Source of the DNA: Salinirubellus salinus
Lineage (GTDB): Archaea > Halobacteriota > Halobacteria > Halobacteriales > Haloarculaceae
Assembly: GCF_025231485.1 (NCBI RefSeq)
Contig: NZ_CP104003.1
Location: forward strand, 248,001-312,000
DNA: 64,000 bases
Direction of reading: 5' to 3'
The position numbers were made by a program, and so were the translations under genes. The notes below the pieces were generated by a model. The model was not told the origin of the DNA and made no database searches. It saw only the letters and a program-made list of their open reading frames with translations. Shown here piece by piece: positions 1 to 7,963 of this stretch; position 1 is the first letter of the stretch, and each line of letters starts with the position of its first letter.

Positions 1-150
1 GCCACAGTCGTCACACACCAGTTCCCCGCGGTCCGCGTCTTTCACGATGGTCTCCGAAGCACACTCCGGACACGTCCGCGCCCCCTTCTCCTGCTCCCCC
101 TCTGACTCGGTGTCGCGCTCGCGCTCCCGTTGACGGGTGGGCCGTGTCAT
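1..150 (-). CDS. tfb: Transcription initiation factor IIB (TFB), N-terminal part
   Basis: Only the first 50 codons are in the window; the gene runs off the left edge. TFB bridges TATA-bound TBP and RNA polymerase at archaeal promoters. The visible part is a charged, flexible start (about 25 residues rich in Arg and Glu) and then a zinc ribbon whose pairs read CPEC and CDDC, followed by Gly at the edge, which is the typical TFB N-terminal layout. The ATG lies in an AT-rich stretch at about 151-190. Haloarchaea carry several TFB paralogues, so which one this is cannot be told from 50 residues. A different zinc-ribbon protein is possible but less likely. Confidence 0.8.
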   Translation of the reverse strand, partial: MTRPTRQRERERDTESEGEQEKGARTCPECASETIVKDADRGELVCDDCG

Positions 151-312
151 TACAGTTAAATAGTAGTTATCGGCAGACACAAAAACCCTGCGTGGTAAAC
201 CTTCTGGCCGACTCGGAACCGCCAGACGGCGACGCATTCTGACCGTTCAGGTGGCCGAACGTTCCGGTCCGCACCGGCACGTTTAGGTGGCGTTTCGCCC
301 GACGTCAGACGA

Positions 313-912
313 ATGCCGGTCGTCGAGTGTGACCCCGAGGAGGCCCGTGAACGACTGACCGAAGCCGGCGTCGAGGTCCGGGACGGCAACACCGACCACG
401 AACTGTGGCGTGCCAGTCACGCCGGGTCGACACTCGTCGCCTACGACGGGAAGGTGGTCGTCCAGGGCGGCGACCCCCAGCGAGCGGTGGCGCTCCTCCG
501 CGGCGGTGGTGGCCGCGCGCACGTCTACTTCGACGGCGCCTGCCGGGGGAACCCCGGTCCCGCCGCCGTGGGCTACGTCGTCGTCAGTGGAGACGGCATC
601 GTCGCGGAGGGGGGCCGCCGCATCGGCCGCGCGACCAACAATCAGGCGGAGTACGAGGCCCTCGTCGCCGGGCTGGAGGCCGCGAGCGACGCCGGTTTCG
701 ACGAGGTGGTGATCAGAGGTGACTCGCAACTGGTCGTCAAGCAGGTCCGCGGCGAGTGGAACACGAACGACCCGCAACTGCGTGAGCGGCGGGTCCGCGT
801 CCACGAACTCCTGCGCGAGTTCGACGACTGGTCCATCGAACACGTCCCGCGCGAGATAAACGACCGGGCCGACGACCTCGCCAACGAGGCGCTCGACGGC
901 GACCGAAACTGA
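313..912 (+). CDS. rnhA: Ribonuclease HI
   Basis: Cleaves the RNA strand of RNA/DNA hybrids in replication and repair. The 199-aa protein has a family-typical catalytic domain from about residue 68: FDGACRGNPGP carries Asp74, NNQAEYEAL carries Glu113, RGDSQLV carries Asp137 and NDRADDLAN carries Asp184, completing the DEDD set. About 65 extra residues precede the domain, as in other haloarchaeal RNase HI proteins. A TATA-like TTTAGG at about 285-290 sits some 27 nt before the ATG, which fits a leaderless mRNA. The next gene follows after 35 nt and is its usual haloarchaeal partner. Confidence 0.93.
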   Translation: MPVVECDPEEARERLTEAGVEVRDGNTDHELWRASHAGSTLVAYDGKVVVQGGDPQRAVALLRGGGGRAHVYFDGACRGNPGPAAVGYVVVSGDGIVAEGGRRIGRATNNQAEYEALVAGLEAASDAGFDEVVIRGDSQLVVKQVRGEWNTNDPQLRERRVRVHELLREFDDWSIEHVPREINDRADDLANEALDGDRN

Positions 913-947
913 AGCATTCTTGCGGGACCGGCCCGTCCCTCCGAGCG

Positions 948-1541
948 ATGACGGCCGAGACGTCCCCGGACGCGGAATCGGACGACACCGACGCGGAGCC
1001 GCCGCTCCCCGACGACGTGGTCGACGAGGCCGAGCGGCTCACCCGACTCGCCCGGAACGCCGTCGACGACGCCGAGGCCGTGGCCTGCCGCGAGCGACGG
1101 GCGGCACTGCTGGCCGACCACGAGTACACCTCGCGCCTGCGCTCGGAGGACCACGGCGAGACGCTCGTGCTCCACCCCGAGGCGTGGGTCCGCGACGGGA
1201 ACGTCGACGCGACGCTCGTCGAGGACGTCTCGCGGGCCGTGGAGGTCCCCCTCGACGGCGTCGGTGACCCCGGCGAGTGGGAGGACGTGGAGGCGCACAA
1301 CCGCGCCGTCGCCGAACGGGTCACCGAGGAACACGGCGAGGTCCACGGCGCCACCGCCGAGGCGTTCGCGGACTTCATGGGCAACCACTACGCGCGCCCG
1401 GTCGAACAGGCCACGGAGTCGATGGTCCGGGAGTTCCGCGCGGAGTACTTCGTGCGCAACGCGTGGCCGACCGACGCACAGCGTGAGGTCGTTGCGGAGT
1501 CGGTCGAACTGACCGTCGAGACGGCACGCGACGAGCGCTGA
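948..1541 (+). CDS. RnhA operon protein (haloarchaeal, function unknown)
   Basis: A 197-aa acidic soluble protein of the family usually labelled 'rnhA operon protein' in haloarchaea because it follows rnhA, as here. It has an acidic, probably disordered first 25 residues and then a mostly helical body; no signal peptide, membrane helix or catalytic motif is visible. Conserved-looking stretches are HPEAWVRDGNVD and the C-terminal FRAEYFVRNAWP. Co-transcription with rnhA suggests a link to nucleic acid metabolism, but that is inference from position only. Confidence 0.8.
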   Translation: MTAETSPDAESDDTDAEPPLPDDVVDEAERLTRLARNAVDDAEAVACRERRAALLADHEYTSRLRSEDHGETLVLHPEAWVRDGNVDATLVEDVSRAVEVPLDGVGDPGEWEDVEAHNRAVAERVTEEHGEVHGATAEAFADFMGNHYARPVEQATESMVREFRAEYFVRNAWPTDAQREVVAESVELTVETARDER

Positions 1542-1628
1542 GTCGGGACCGCCGAGCCGAGCCCCTGGCGTGGCAGTCGCTCGGCGTGTGGCGTCCGAAG
1601 AATGGGTGCCCGGATACCGGATCCGTGT

Positions 1629-1988
1629 CTACTGGGTCGAGTCGACGAGTTCGTGGAGCGTCTCCGCGCGCCCCTCCTCCGTGACGAACTTCGAGAATAT
1701 CCACTCGAGCTGGCCGAGGACGGCGGCCTCGCCGTCGTCGGTCAGCGCGTACTGGTTCGTCCGCTTGTCGAGTTCGGACTTCTCGACCAGCCCCATCTCG
1801 ACGAGGTCGTCGAGGTTGGGGTAGAGCCGCCCGTGGTTCACTTCCTCCCCGTAGTACTCCTCGAGTTCGCGCTTGATGGCGAGCCCGTAGCGCGCCTCCT
1901 CGGCGAGGATGACGAGGATGTTCTGCTGAAACGCGGTAAGTTCGCGTGCGATGCCCGGTTCGACAGTGACTTTACGTGCCTCTGACAT
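1629..1988 (-). CDS. PadR family transcriptional regulator
   Basis: A 119-aa winged-helix DNA-binding protein. The core matches PadR proteins: FQQNILVILAEEARYGLAIK forms the first helices, the recognition region contains NHGRLYPNLDDLVEMGLV, and the wing contains TNQYALTDDGEAA. A short C-terminal helix probably serves dimerisation. The ligand is unknown. On its own strand a TATA-like TTAAGTA at about 2008-2014 lies some 25 nt upstream of the ATG, so the message is probably leaderless. It is divergent from ppa across about 220 bases that contain an inverted repeat (2124-2145). Confidence 0.88.
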   Translation of the reverse strand: MSEARKVTVEPGIARELTAFQQNILVILAEEARYGLAIKRELEEYYGEEVNHGRLYPNLDDLVEMGLVEKSELDKRTNQYALTDDGEAAVLGQLEWIFSKFVTEEGRAETLHELVDSTQ

Positions 1989-2123
1989 GGATATCCAGAT
2001 GTCACGGCCCTACTTAACACTTCGTGAACATCTCCTCAGTTATCGGTCGATGCCCCCGCAGTGGTCTTGGGGGGTTCCTTCGGTATTATCTCGGTCGTAT
2101 CTCGCGGGAATCTTCGAGTAAAC

Positions 2124-2145
2124 TCTGTCTCGATTGTGAGACAGA
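2124..2145. promoter_or_regulatory. Inverted repeat between padR and ppa, candidate operator
   Basis: Perfect 8-bp arms, TCTGTCTC and GAGACAGA, are separated by 6 nt in the divergent intergenic region. The site lies about 65 nt before the ppa start and 135 nt before the padR start. It is the right size for a dimeric winged-helix protein, so the neighbouring PadR protein is the obvious candidate, but nothing in the sequence proves binding. Confidence 0.35.
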
Positions 2146-2209
2146 CTCCCGTCCAGGCTCTTCGGGCCGTCCCGAAAACCCCTTTTACCCGCCAGACGCA
2201 CGCCCGGCC

Positions 2210-2743
2210 ATGGTGAATCTCTGGGAAGACCTCGAGACGGGCCCGAACGCTCCCGAGGAGATATACGCGGTCGTGGAGTGTCTGAAGGGCGAGCGCAACA
2301 AGTACGAGTACGACAAGGACATCCCCGGCGTGATGCTGGACCGCGTGCTCCACTCGAACGTCCACTACCCCTCCGACTACGGGTTCATCCCGCAGTCGTA
2401 CTACGACGACGAGGACCCGTTCGACGTCCTCGTGCTCGTCGAGGACCAGACGTTCCCCGGCTGTGTCATCGAGGCCCGCCCGGTGGCTCTGATGAAGATG
2501 GACGACGACGGCGAGCAGGACGACAAGGTCATCGCCGTCCCCGTCGAAGACCCGCGCTACGACCACATCGAGGACCTCGAGGACATCCCCCAGCAGACCC
2601 TCGACGAGATCGACGAGTTCTTCGCGACGTACAAGAACCTCGAGGAGGGCAAGGAGGTCGAGACCCTGGGCTGGGAGGACAAGCAGGCCGCGATGGACGC
2701 CATCGAGCACGCCCAGGACCTCTACGAGGAGCACTTCGGGTAA
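2210..2743 (+). CDS. ppa: Inorganic pyrophosphatase (family I)
   Basis: Hydrolyses pyrophosphate to two phosphates, driving biosynthetic reactions in the cytoplasm. The 177-aa length is normal for the soluble family I enzyme. Signature residues are present: the nucleotide-independent core motif DYGFIPQSYYDDEDPFDVLV supplies the Mg-binding aspartates, with KYEYDKD upstream and YDHIEDLEDIP downstream. An open frame runs further upstream, but the ATG at 2210 is preferred because it gives the standard protein start MVNLWEDLETG and because CTTTTAC at about 2182-2188 is a well-spaced TATA element for a leaderless transcript. Confidence 0.95.
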   Translation: MVNLWEDLETGPNAPEEIYAVVECLKGERNKYEYDKDIPGVMLDRVLHSNVHYPSDYGFIPQSYYDDEDPFDVLVLVEDQTFPGCVIEARPVALMKMDDDGEQDDKVIAVPVEDPRYDHIEDLEDIPQQTLDEIDEFFATYKNLEEGKEVETLGWEDKQAAMDAIEHAQDLYEEHFG

Positions 2744-2912
2744 CCCTCGGAGCGGACTCGCACCGTCTGCCGACCACCACCTCGCCACGTTCTCGCCGTC
2801 GTCCCCACCGCCCAGCGTCCGCCGTGCGATACCCACCGCGCATACCGGATGCACTGCAGGATTATTTATGCGTATGGATAATATTTAGTGCGTGTAGCGG
2901 CAACCCGCTGGT

Positions 2913-3035
2913 ATGAGCGCGAAGCGCCGGCGACCCACGTTCGGGATGCACCACCTCACTGTCGTCCCGCGGAACGCGGAGGGCGCGGCCGCCCAGAGCG
3001 ACGACCCCGACGAGGGGCGGCGGGACGACGAGTAG
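2913..3035 (+). CDS. Small basic/acidic protein of 40 aa, hypothetical
   Basis: A short frame from ATG at 2913 to TAG. The product starts MSAKRRRPTFGMHHLTVVP and ends in an acidic tail; no domain was recognised. Support comes from two features: third positions are almost all G or C, like neighbouring real genes, and a strikingly AT-rich promoter-like stretch (about 2863-2887, with TTATTTATG and ATAATATTTAG) lies immediately upstream. It is convergent with the SIMPL gene, 14 bases apart. It could still be a chance frame. Confidence 0.5.
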   Translation: MSAKRRRPTFGMHHLTVVPRNAEGAAAQSDDPDEGRRDDE

Positions 3036-3049
3036 CGACCCGGCTCAGT

Positions 3050-3675
3050 TCAGTTCTCCAGTTCGTAGACGGCCTCGACCGTCGCACGCACCGTGATGGG
3101 GTCCGGGCGGACCGACGACGCCGGTCCACTCGCGAGTGCGCCGTCCACGATGGAGTGCATCCCGGACCCACTCCGCCCCCCGACCTCGCCCGTCTCGACA
3201 CGCTGGAGCTCCCCGAGCGACAGTCCCTCGGTGGCGGCGACCCGCTGGGCCTTCTCGCGTGCCCGTTCGGTGGCCGCTGCGAGCGTCTCGTCCTGTCGCT
3301 CCCGGCGAGCGGCCTCGTGAAGTGCGTACTCGACGCCGCGGACGCTCGCCCCCGCGTCCGTGACCCCGACGACCACGTCCTCGGCCGTCTCGGGCGCGCA
3401 GTCCACGGCGAGGCGTTCGGTCGCCCGGTAGGGGGGTCCGTCTCGGCGTCGAACAGGTCGCCGGTCTCGGCCACCTCGAACTCGGTGGTCCGGACCCGGT
3501 CGGGGTCGACCACGTCCGCGAGCGTCTCGCGGAGCGTGGCCGCGCGGTCACGGGCCGCCCGTCGGGCGCCCGCTGCGGTCGTCCCCTCGCCCCTCGCGGC
3601 CACCTCGACGACCGCCGTCTCCGGGGGTGCGCTCCGTTCGGCCGTCGCGTCCACCGTGATGGTCCGGTCCGTCAT
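3050..3675 (-). pseudogene. SIMPL-domain (DUF541) protein, frameshifted
   Basis: Two frames on the minus strand together make one SIMPL-domain protein of about 208 aa. The first frame starts at 3675 with MTDRTITVDATAERSAPPET and keeps good family character to about residue 80 (VAETGDLFDAETDPP). The second continues with YRATERLAVDCAPETAEDVV and runs to TAG-free end VEAVYELEN at 3050. The break is at a run of six G (3431-3436; six C on the coding strand); seven would join the frames exactly. It may be a true inactivating indel, a sequencing error, or a slippage site. The family is often periplasmic, but no signal peptide is seen here. A TATA-like ATTTATG at about 3701-3708 fits a leaderless start at 3675. 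Confidence 0.8.
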
Positions 3676-3846
3676 CGGTCAGCTGGCTCGTGTCGCCGAG
3701 ACATAAATTCGGGGGGCGGCGCCCGTGTCCCTCACTCCGTGCTCGACGGCGCCACGGGGAGTGGCAGGAATCGCCGGCATCGGCGAGCCGTGGCCGCTTC
3801 GGTCGGGTAGGGAACCTTCTTGTAGCCCGCTCGCGCTAGCCGGGGT

Positions 3847-5196
3847 ATGGGTCTGTTCGACCGGCTCCGCGGCGGCGGGGAGCCCCGCGTCGCCTTCTTC
3901 GGCATCGACGGGGTCCCGTACAGTCTGATCGCGGACAATCCGGACATCTTTCCGAACCTGACCGCGCTGGCCGAGGACGGGGCCGGCGGGGCAATCGACA
4001 GCATCGTGCCGCCCGAGTCCTCGGCCTGCTGGCCGTCGCTCACGACCGGTGTGAACCCCGGCGGGACCGGCGTCTACGGCTTCCAGGACCGCGAGAACGG
4101 GAGTTACGACACCTACGTCCCGATGGGTCAGGACGTGCGCGCCACCCGCATCTGGGACCGCGTGGCCGAGAAGGGCCGCGACGCCACCGTCCTCAACGTC
4201 CCGGTGACGTTCCCGCCCCAGCGCAACGTCCAGCGGATGGTCAGCGGCTTCCTCTCTCCCTCCGTGGAGAAGGCCGCGTACCCGGACGAACTCCGCGAGT
4301 ACCTCCAGCACTCGGGCTACCGCATCGACGTGAACGCGAAACTCGGTCACGACGAGGACAAGACCGAGTTCGTGGAGGACGCCCACGAGACGCTCGACGC
4401 GCGCTACGAGGCGTTCTCCCACTACGTCGAACAGGACGACTGGGACCTCTTCTTCGGCGTGTTCATGACCACCGACCGGGTCAACCACTTCCTGTTCAAG
4501 GACTACGAGGAGGGTGGCCCGAACGAGGAGCTGTTCCTCGAGTTCTACGCCAAGGTCGACGAGTACCTCGGGAAGCTCCGCGAGCAGCTCCCCGAGGACG
4601 TGACGATGGTCGTCGCCAGCGACCACGGGTTCACCTCGCTCGACCACGAGGTCCACTGCAACGCGTGGCTCGAGGAGGAGGGGTGGCTCTCCTACGAGTC
4701 CGACGAGCACACCTCGCTCGAGGACATCGCCGAGGAGTCGAAGGCCTACTCGCTCATCCCCGGCCGGTTCTACATCAACCTCGAGGGGCGCGAGCCACGC
4801 GGGAGCGTCCCGCAGGAGGAGTACGAGTCGGTCCGCGCCGAGCTGAAGGCCGACCTCGAGGCGCTCGAGGGGCCGGACGGCCGGAAGGTGGCCGAGCGCG
4901 TCGCCACGAAGGAGGAGGTGTTCCGCGGCGAACACGACGACATCGCGCCGGACCTCGTCGTCGTTCCGAACCACGGCTTCGACCTCAAGGCCGGCTTCAA
5001 GGGGACCCACGACGTGTTCGGTGTCGGCCCACGCAACGGGATGCACTCGTTCGACAACGCCTGCCTGTTCGTCGACGACGAGAACACCCGCATCGCGGAC
5101 GCCGACCTGCTCGACATCGCCCCGACCATCCTCGAACTGCTCGAGGTGGACGTCGACCGGACGGAGACGGACGGTCGGAGCCTCATCCAGCGCTGA
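3847..5196 (+). CDS. Alkaline phosphatase superfamily hydrolase (nucleotide pyrophosphatase/phosphodiesterase-like)
   Basis: A 449-aa predicted metal-dependent phosphodiesterase or phosphatase. The alkaline phosphatase fold ligands can be traced: FGIDG near residue 21 (metal Asp), a serine at about residue 58 in PPESSACWPSLTTG in the nucleophile position, TTDRVNHFLF (Asp and His), ASDHGF (Asp and His) and NGMHSF (His). No signal peptide or membrane segment is seen, so it is probably cytoplasmic, unlike many bacterial relatives. Substrate unknown; type I phosphodiesterase is the closest description. CTTCTTG at about 3818-3824 could be the promoter. The gene precedes the pilus-like cluster but is separated by 46 nt. 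Confidence 0.85.
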   Translation: MGLFDRLRGGGEPRVAFFGIDGVPYSLIADNPDIFPNLTALAEDGAGGAIDSIVPPESSACWPSLTTGVNPGGTGVYGFQDRENGSYDTYVPMGQDVRATRIWDRVAEKGRDATVLNVPVTFPPQRNVQRMVSGFLSPSVEKAAYPDELREYLQHSGYRIDVNAKLGHDEDKTEFVEDAHETLDARYEAFSHYVEQDDWDLFFGVFMTTDRVNHFLFKDYEEGGPNEELFLEFYAKVDEYLGKLREQLPEDVTMVVASDHGFTSLDHEVHCNAWLEEEGWLSYESDEHTSLEDIAEESKAYSLIPGRFYINLEGREPRGSVPQEEYESVRAELKADLEALEGPDGRKVAERVATKEEVFRGEHDDIAPDLVVVPNHGFDLKAGFKGTHDVFGVGPRNGMHSFDNACLFVDDENTRIADADLLDIAPTILELLEVDVDRTETDGRSLIQR

Positions 5197-5242
5197 CCGC
5201 ACGCCCGTAGCTTCTTGTCCGGTGGGGCGAGCAAGCCCCCGC

Positions 5243-5686
5243 GTGAGCGACCCGAGCCCCGACACCAGTGACGCCGACCACGTCGGACCCAGCGCCGCCC
5301 CCACCGACCTCGCCCTGCTCGCGACTCGTCTCGCCGCCGTCGAGCGTGCGCTGGGCGCCCGTGCCTGTGACTGCGCTCACGAGGCGTTCGAGCCGTCGGA
5401 ACACCCCCCGCCCGCCCGGTCCAGAGGCGAGCCCCCCGGCCACCGAGACGAGCCTCACGAGGACCTCCGTGCGGCCGTGCGTGCGCTCTGCGAGTACGTC
5501 CTCGCCCTCGAGCACGCGGACGGCACGGGAGCGGAACGGACCGCGGCGGTGCGGGTAGCGCTCGACGACCTCGGCCCGGTGCGGGCCGACGACACGTCCG
5601 ACCGGGACGAGACGGCCGACGAGCGGGTGGAGACCCTCGGCGTGCGGGCGTGGCTCGAACGGGTGGCGGCGGCGACCTTCGAGTGA
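5243..5686 (+). CDS. Haloarchaeal coiled-coil-type protein at the head of the pilus-like cluster (DUF7310-like)
   Basis: A 147-aa soluble protein starting with GTG. Most of it is helical: DLALLATRLAAVERALGAR followed by a CDC pair and a second helix DLRAAVRALCEYVLALEHAD. No membrane segment is present. It begins the run of overlapping genes encoding the secretion ATPase and its partners, and its stop overlaps the next start (GTGA). In haloarchaea an equivalent protein sits in front of the same genes; the DUF number is recalled from that synteny and not checked. Its role is unknown, perhaps an accessory factor of the ATPase or pilus assembly. Confidence 0.65.
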   Translation: MSDPSPDTSDADHVGPSAAPTDLALLATRLAAVERALGARACDCAHEAFEPSEHPPPARSRGEPPGHRDEPHEDLRAAVRALCEYVLALEHADGTGAERTAAVRVALDDLGPVRADDTSDRDETADERVETLGVRAWLERVAAATFE

Positions 5687-6156
5687 TCCGCGTGGTGCTG
5701 GGGGTCGTGCTCGCGGCCGCGCTCGTCGGCGTCTCCCTCCCGGCGCTCGAGGTCGCCGACCGGACGGGTGCGGCGACACGGACCGAGGCCACGGCGACCG
5801 ACCTCGCGGCCACCGTAGAGCGGTTCGCCGCCACCAACGACCCGGTCCGTGCCGGCGAGCCTGGCGCACGACGGGTCGTGACCATCCACCTGCCGGCGGG
5901 CGCGAGCCTCCGCATCGGCACTCGGCTTCGCTGGCGGGCGGGCGGCCAGCGTGGGGACGCCCGCCTGGCTCCAGCGATCGAAACACCCGGAGACGGAGTG
6001 CTGACCCTCGCCGGCGGCACCCACCGACTCCGGCTGGGATACGTCCGCCGACCGGCCGGCCCGGTGGTGACCGTCCGGAGGTTCAAGCCGGAAGCCGGGA
6101 CCACTCCGACGCGTGTTCCGGAACGATGGCGACGCGGGCGGCGCGTGCGGGTGTGA
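5683..6156 (+). CDS. Membrane-anchored protein of the pilus-like cluster (DUF7311-like)
   Basis: A 157-aa protein with one N-terminal hydrophobic helix, IRVVLGVVLAAALVGVSLPA, directly after the start, followed by an extracytoplasmic-type domain rich in beta-strand patterns. The GTG start at 5683 overlaps the previous stop. The short positive start and immediate helix resemble pseudopilin or TadE/TadG-like minor subunits. The 3' end overlaps the ATPase gene by 44 nt, which suggests co-translation. Function is inferred only from position. Confidence 0.65.
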   Translation: MIRVVLGVVLAAALVGVSLPALEVADRTGAATRTEATATDLAATVERFAATNDPVRAGEPGARRVVTIHLPAGASLRIGTRLRWRAGGQRGDARLAPAIETPGDGVLTLAGGTHRLRLGYVRRPAGPVVTVRRFKPEAGTTPTRVPERWRRGRRVRV

Positions 6157-7963
6157 GCCGACGTTCGAGGCGGACCGACTGCACCTCGACGCGCGGGAGT
6201 GCCCCGGTTCGGGACGGCTCGCCGAGCGGCCGGGCTGTCGTGAGACGGTCGTCGGGGCCCTCGAGCGACGGGACGCGGCGGCCGTCGTGGTCCGGACGGC
6301 GGGCGTCGAGCGGCGGTACGCCGGCGACGGCGCGGCGCTGCTCCTCGCGGCCGGCCGGTTCGCGGCCCGCGTCGGGCACCTGGACGGGGCGCTGGTCCAG
6401 CGGGCACGCCGCGACCCACTCGGCGCCGCGACCCGGGCGGCCGGCCGCGGTCGAACCTCGCCCGTCGCACGCATCGCGGCCGAGACCGGCCTGAGCGCGT
6501 GTGACACCACGGACTACCGATCACTGTTCGCCCCCGTCCGTCGCCCGGCCGTCGCCGACGCGCGACTCCGGCGTGGCCCGCCGCCGGACGCCCGGTTCCT
6601 CGACCGGTCCGATCTTCAGACGGGGGCCGTCGTGCGCCGGTACGCGCGCCCGGACGGGACGCGGACCTACCACCTCGACCCGCCGGCGTGGCGACTCGAC
6701 GACGACACGCTGGCGACGCTCGCCGACGCCCACGAGCGACTGGCTCGTGTGGCGCCGCCGACCAGCGGGAGGCGTCTCCGAACGGCGAGCGTGGAGTCCC
6801 GATCCGCGAGCGGCGAGCGCGGGGGTGACCGGGCGGCGCGCCGAGCCGTCGCCGCTGTCGCCGGACCGGAGGAACCGACCGAGCTGCTCGCGGCCGTCCT
6901 CGAGAAGCACACGGGCGGGCTCGGTGTCGTCGCCGACCTGCTGGCCGACAGCCGGGTCTCGGACGTGTTCGCTACGACCCCCGTCACCGAGAACCCGCTT
7001 CGGGTGCGCGTCGCCGACGAGACGCTCGAGACGAACGTCACGCTCACCGAGGCGGGGGCCGCGGCGCTCGCCTCGCGGTTCCGGCTGACCTCCGGCCGGT
7101 CGCTCTCGCGGGCGTCGCCGACGCTCGACGCCACCACCCGCGTCGCCGGTCGCCGGGTCCGGGTCGCCGCGGTCACGGGGCCGCTCAGCGACGGCACCGG
7201 GTTCGCGTTCCGCGCACACGACCCCGACCCGTGGCGGCTCGCAGACCTCGTGGCGAACGGGACGCTCCCACCCGAGACGGCCGCGCTCCTCGCCACCGCC
7301 GTCGCTCGCGGGGCGGCCGTGCTCGTCGCGGGTCCGCGTGGGGCGGGCAAGACGACGCTCCTCGGCGCGCTCTGCTGGGCGGTCCCCGAACGCACGCGCA
7401 CCCTCGTCGTCGAGGACACGCCCGAACTCCCGGTCGGGCCGCTCCAGCGGGCGGGCCGTGACGTCCAGGCGCTCCGGGTCGCGAGCGACGACGGCCCGAG
7501 CGTCCCCGTCGCCGAGGCGCTCCGGACCGCGCTCCGCCTCGGTGACGGCGCCCTCGCACTCGGCGAGGTCCGCGACGCCGAGGCCGCCAGCGTCCTGTTC
7601 GACGCGATGCGCGTCGGTGCGGGAGACGGTGCCGTCCTCGGGACCGTCCACGGCGAGGGGGCCGGCGCGGTCCGCGAGCGAGTGGCCTCCGAGTTCGGCG
7701 TCGCCCCGACGGCGTTCCGGGCCACCGACTGCGTCGTCACGCTCGGCCGCAGCGGGGACGAACGTCGGCTCCGTGCCGTCGAGGAGGTGGTGCCCGGTGA
7801 CGACGGGCCGGCGTTCGAGGCCCTCTACGACGGTGTTCCGACCGGGCGCGTCGACCGCGGGCAGAGCCGACTGCTGGCGACGCTCACCGGTCAGGACGAG
7901 ACGTACGCCGACGTCCGTGCGGCCGTCGACCGTCGCCGCCGCGCGTTCGAGGGCGAGCCGTGA
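6113..7963 (+). CDS. Type II/IV secretion system ATPase (PilB/TadA/GspE superfamily)
   Basis: A 616-aa ATPase expected to power assembly of a pilus-like fibre. The C-terminal half holds the motor: Walker A GPRGAGKTT near residue 408, an Asp box around VVEDTPELP, a Walker B region ALALGEVRDAEA and a His-box-like TVHGEGAGAVRERV. The N-terminal 50 residues carry CGC, ECPG and GCRET cysteines, so a metal-binding module is possible. The ATPase core is divergent from bacterial PilB but has the right motif order. The start is GTG at 6113, inside the preceding gene; a later start would remove the cysteine region. Its stop overlaps the start of the GspF-like partner, the standard pairing. Confidence 0.88.
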   Translation: MFRNDGDAGGACGCEPTFEADRLHLDARECPGSGRLAERPGCRETVVGALERRDAAAVVVRTAGVERRYAGDGAALLLAAGRFAARVGHLDGALVQRARRDPLGAATRAAGRGRTSPVARIAAETGLSACDTTDYRSLFAPVRRPAVADARLRRGPPPDARFLDRSDLQTGAVVRRYARPDGTRTYHLDPPAWRLDDDTLATLADAHERLARVAPPTSGRRLRTASVESRSASGERGGDRAARRAVAAVAGPEEPTELLAAVLEKHTGGLGVVADLLADSRVSDVFATTPVTENPLRVRVADETLETNVTLTEAGAAALASRFRLTSGRSLSRASPTLDATTRVAGRRVRVAAVTGPLSDGTGFAFRAHDPDPWRLADLVANGTLPPETAALLATAVARGAAVLVAGPRGAGKTTLLGALCWAVPERTRTLVVEDTPELPVGPLQRAGRDVQALRVASDDGPSVPVAEALRTALRLGDGALALGEVRDAEAASVLFDAMRVGAGDGAVLGTVHGEGAGAVRERVASEFGVAPTAFRATDCVVTLGRSGDERRLRAVEEVVPGDDGPAFEALYDGVPTGRVDRGQSRLLATLTGQDETYADVRAAVDRRRRAFEGEP

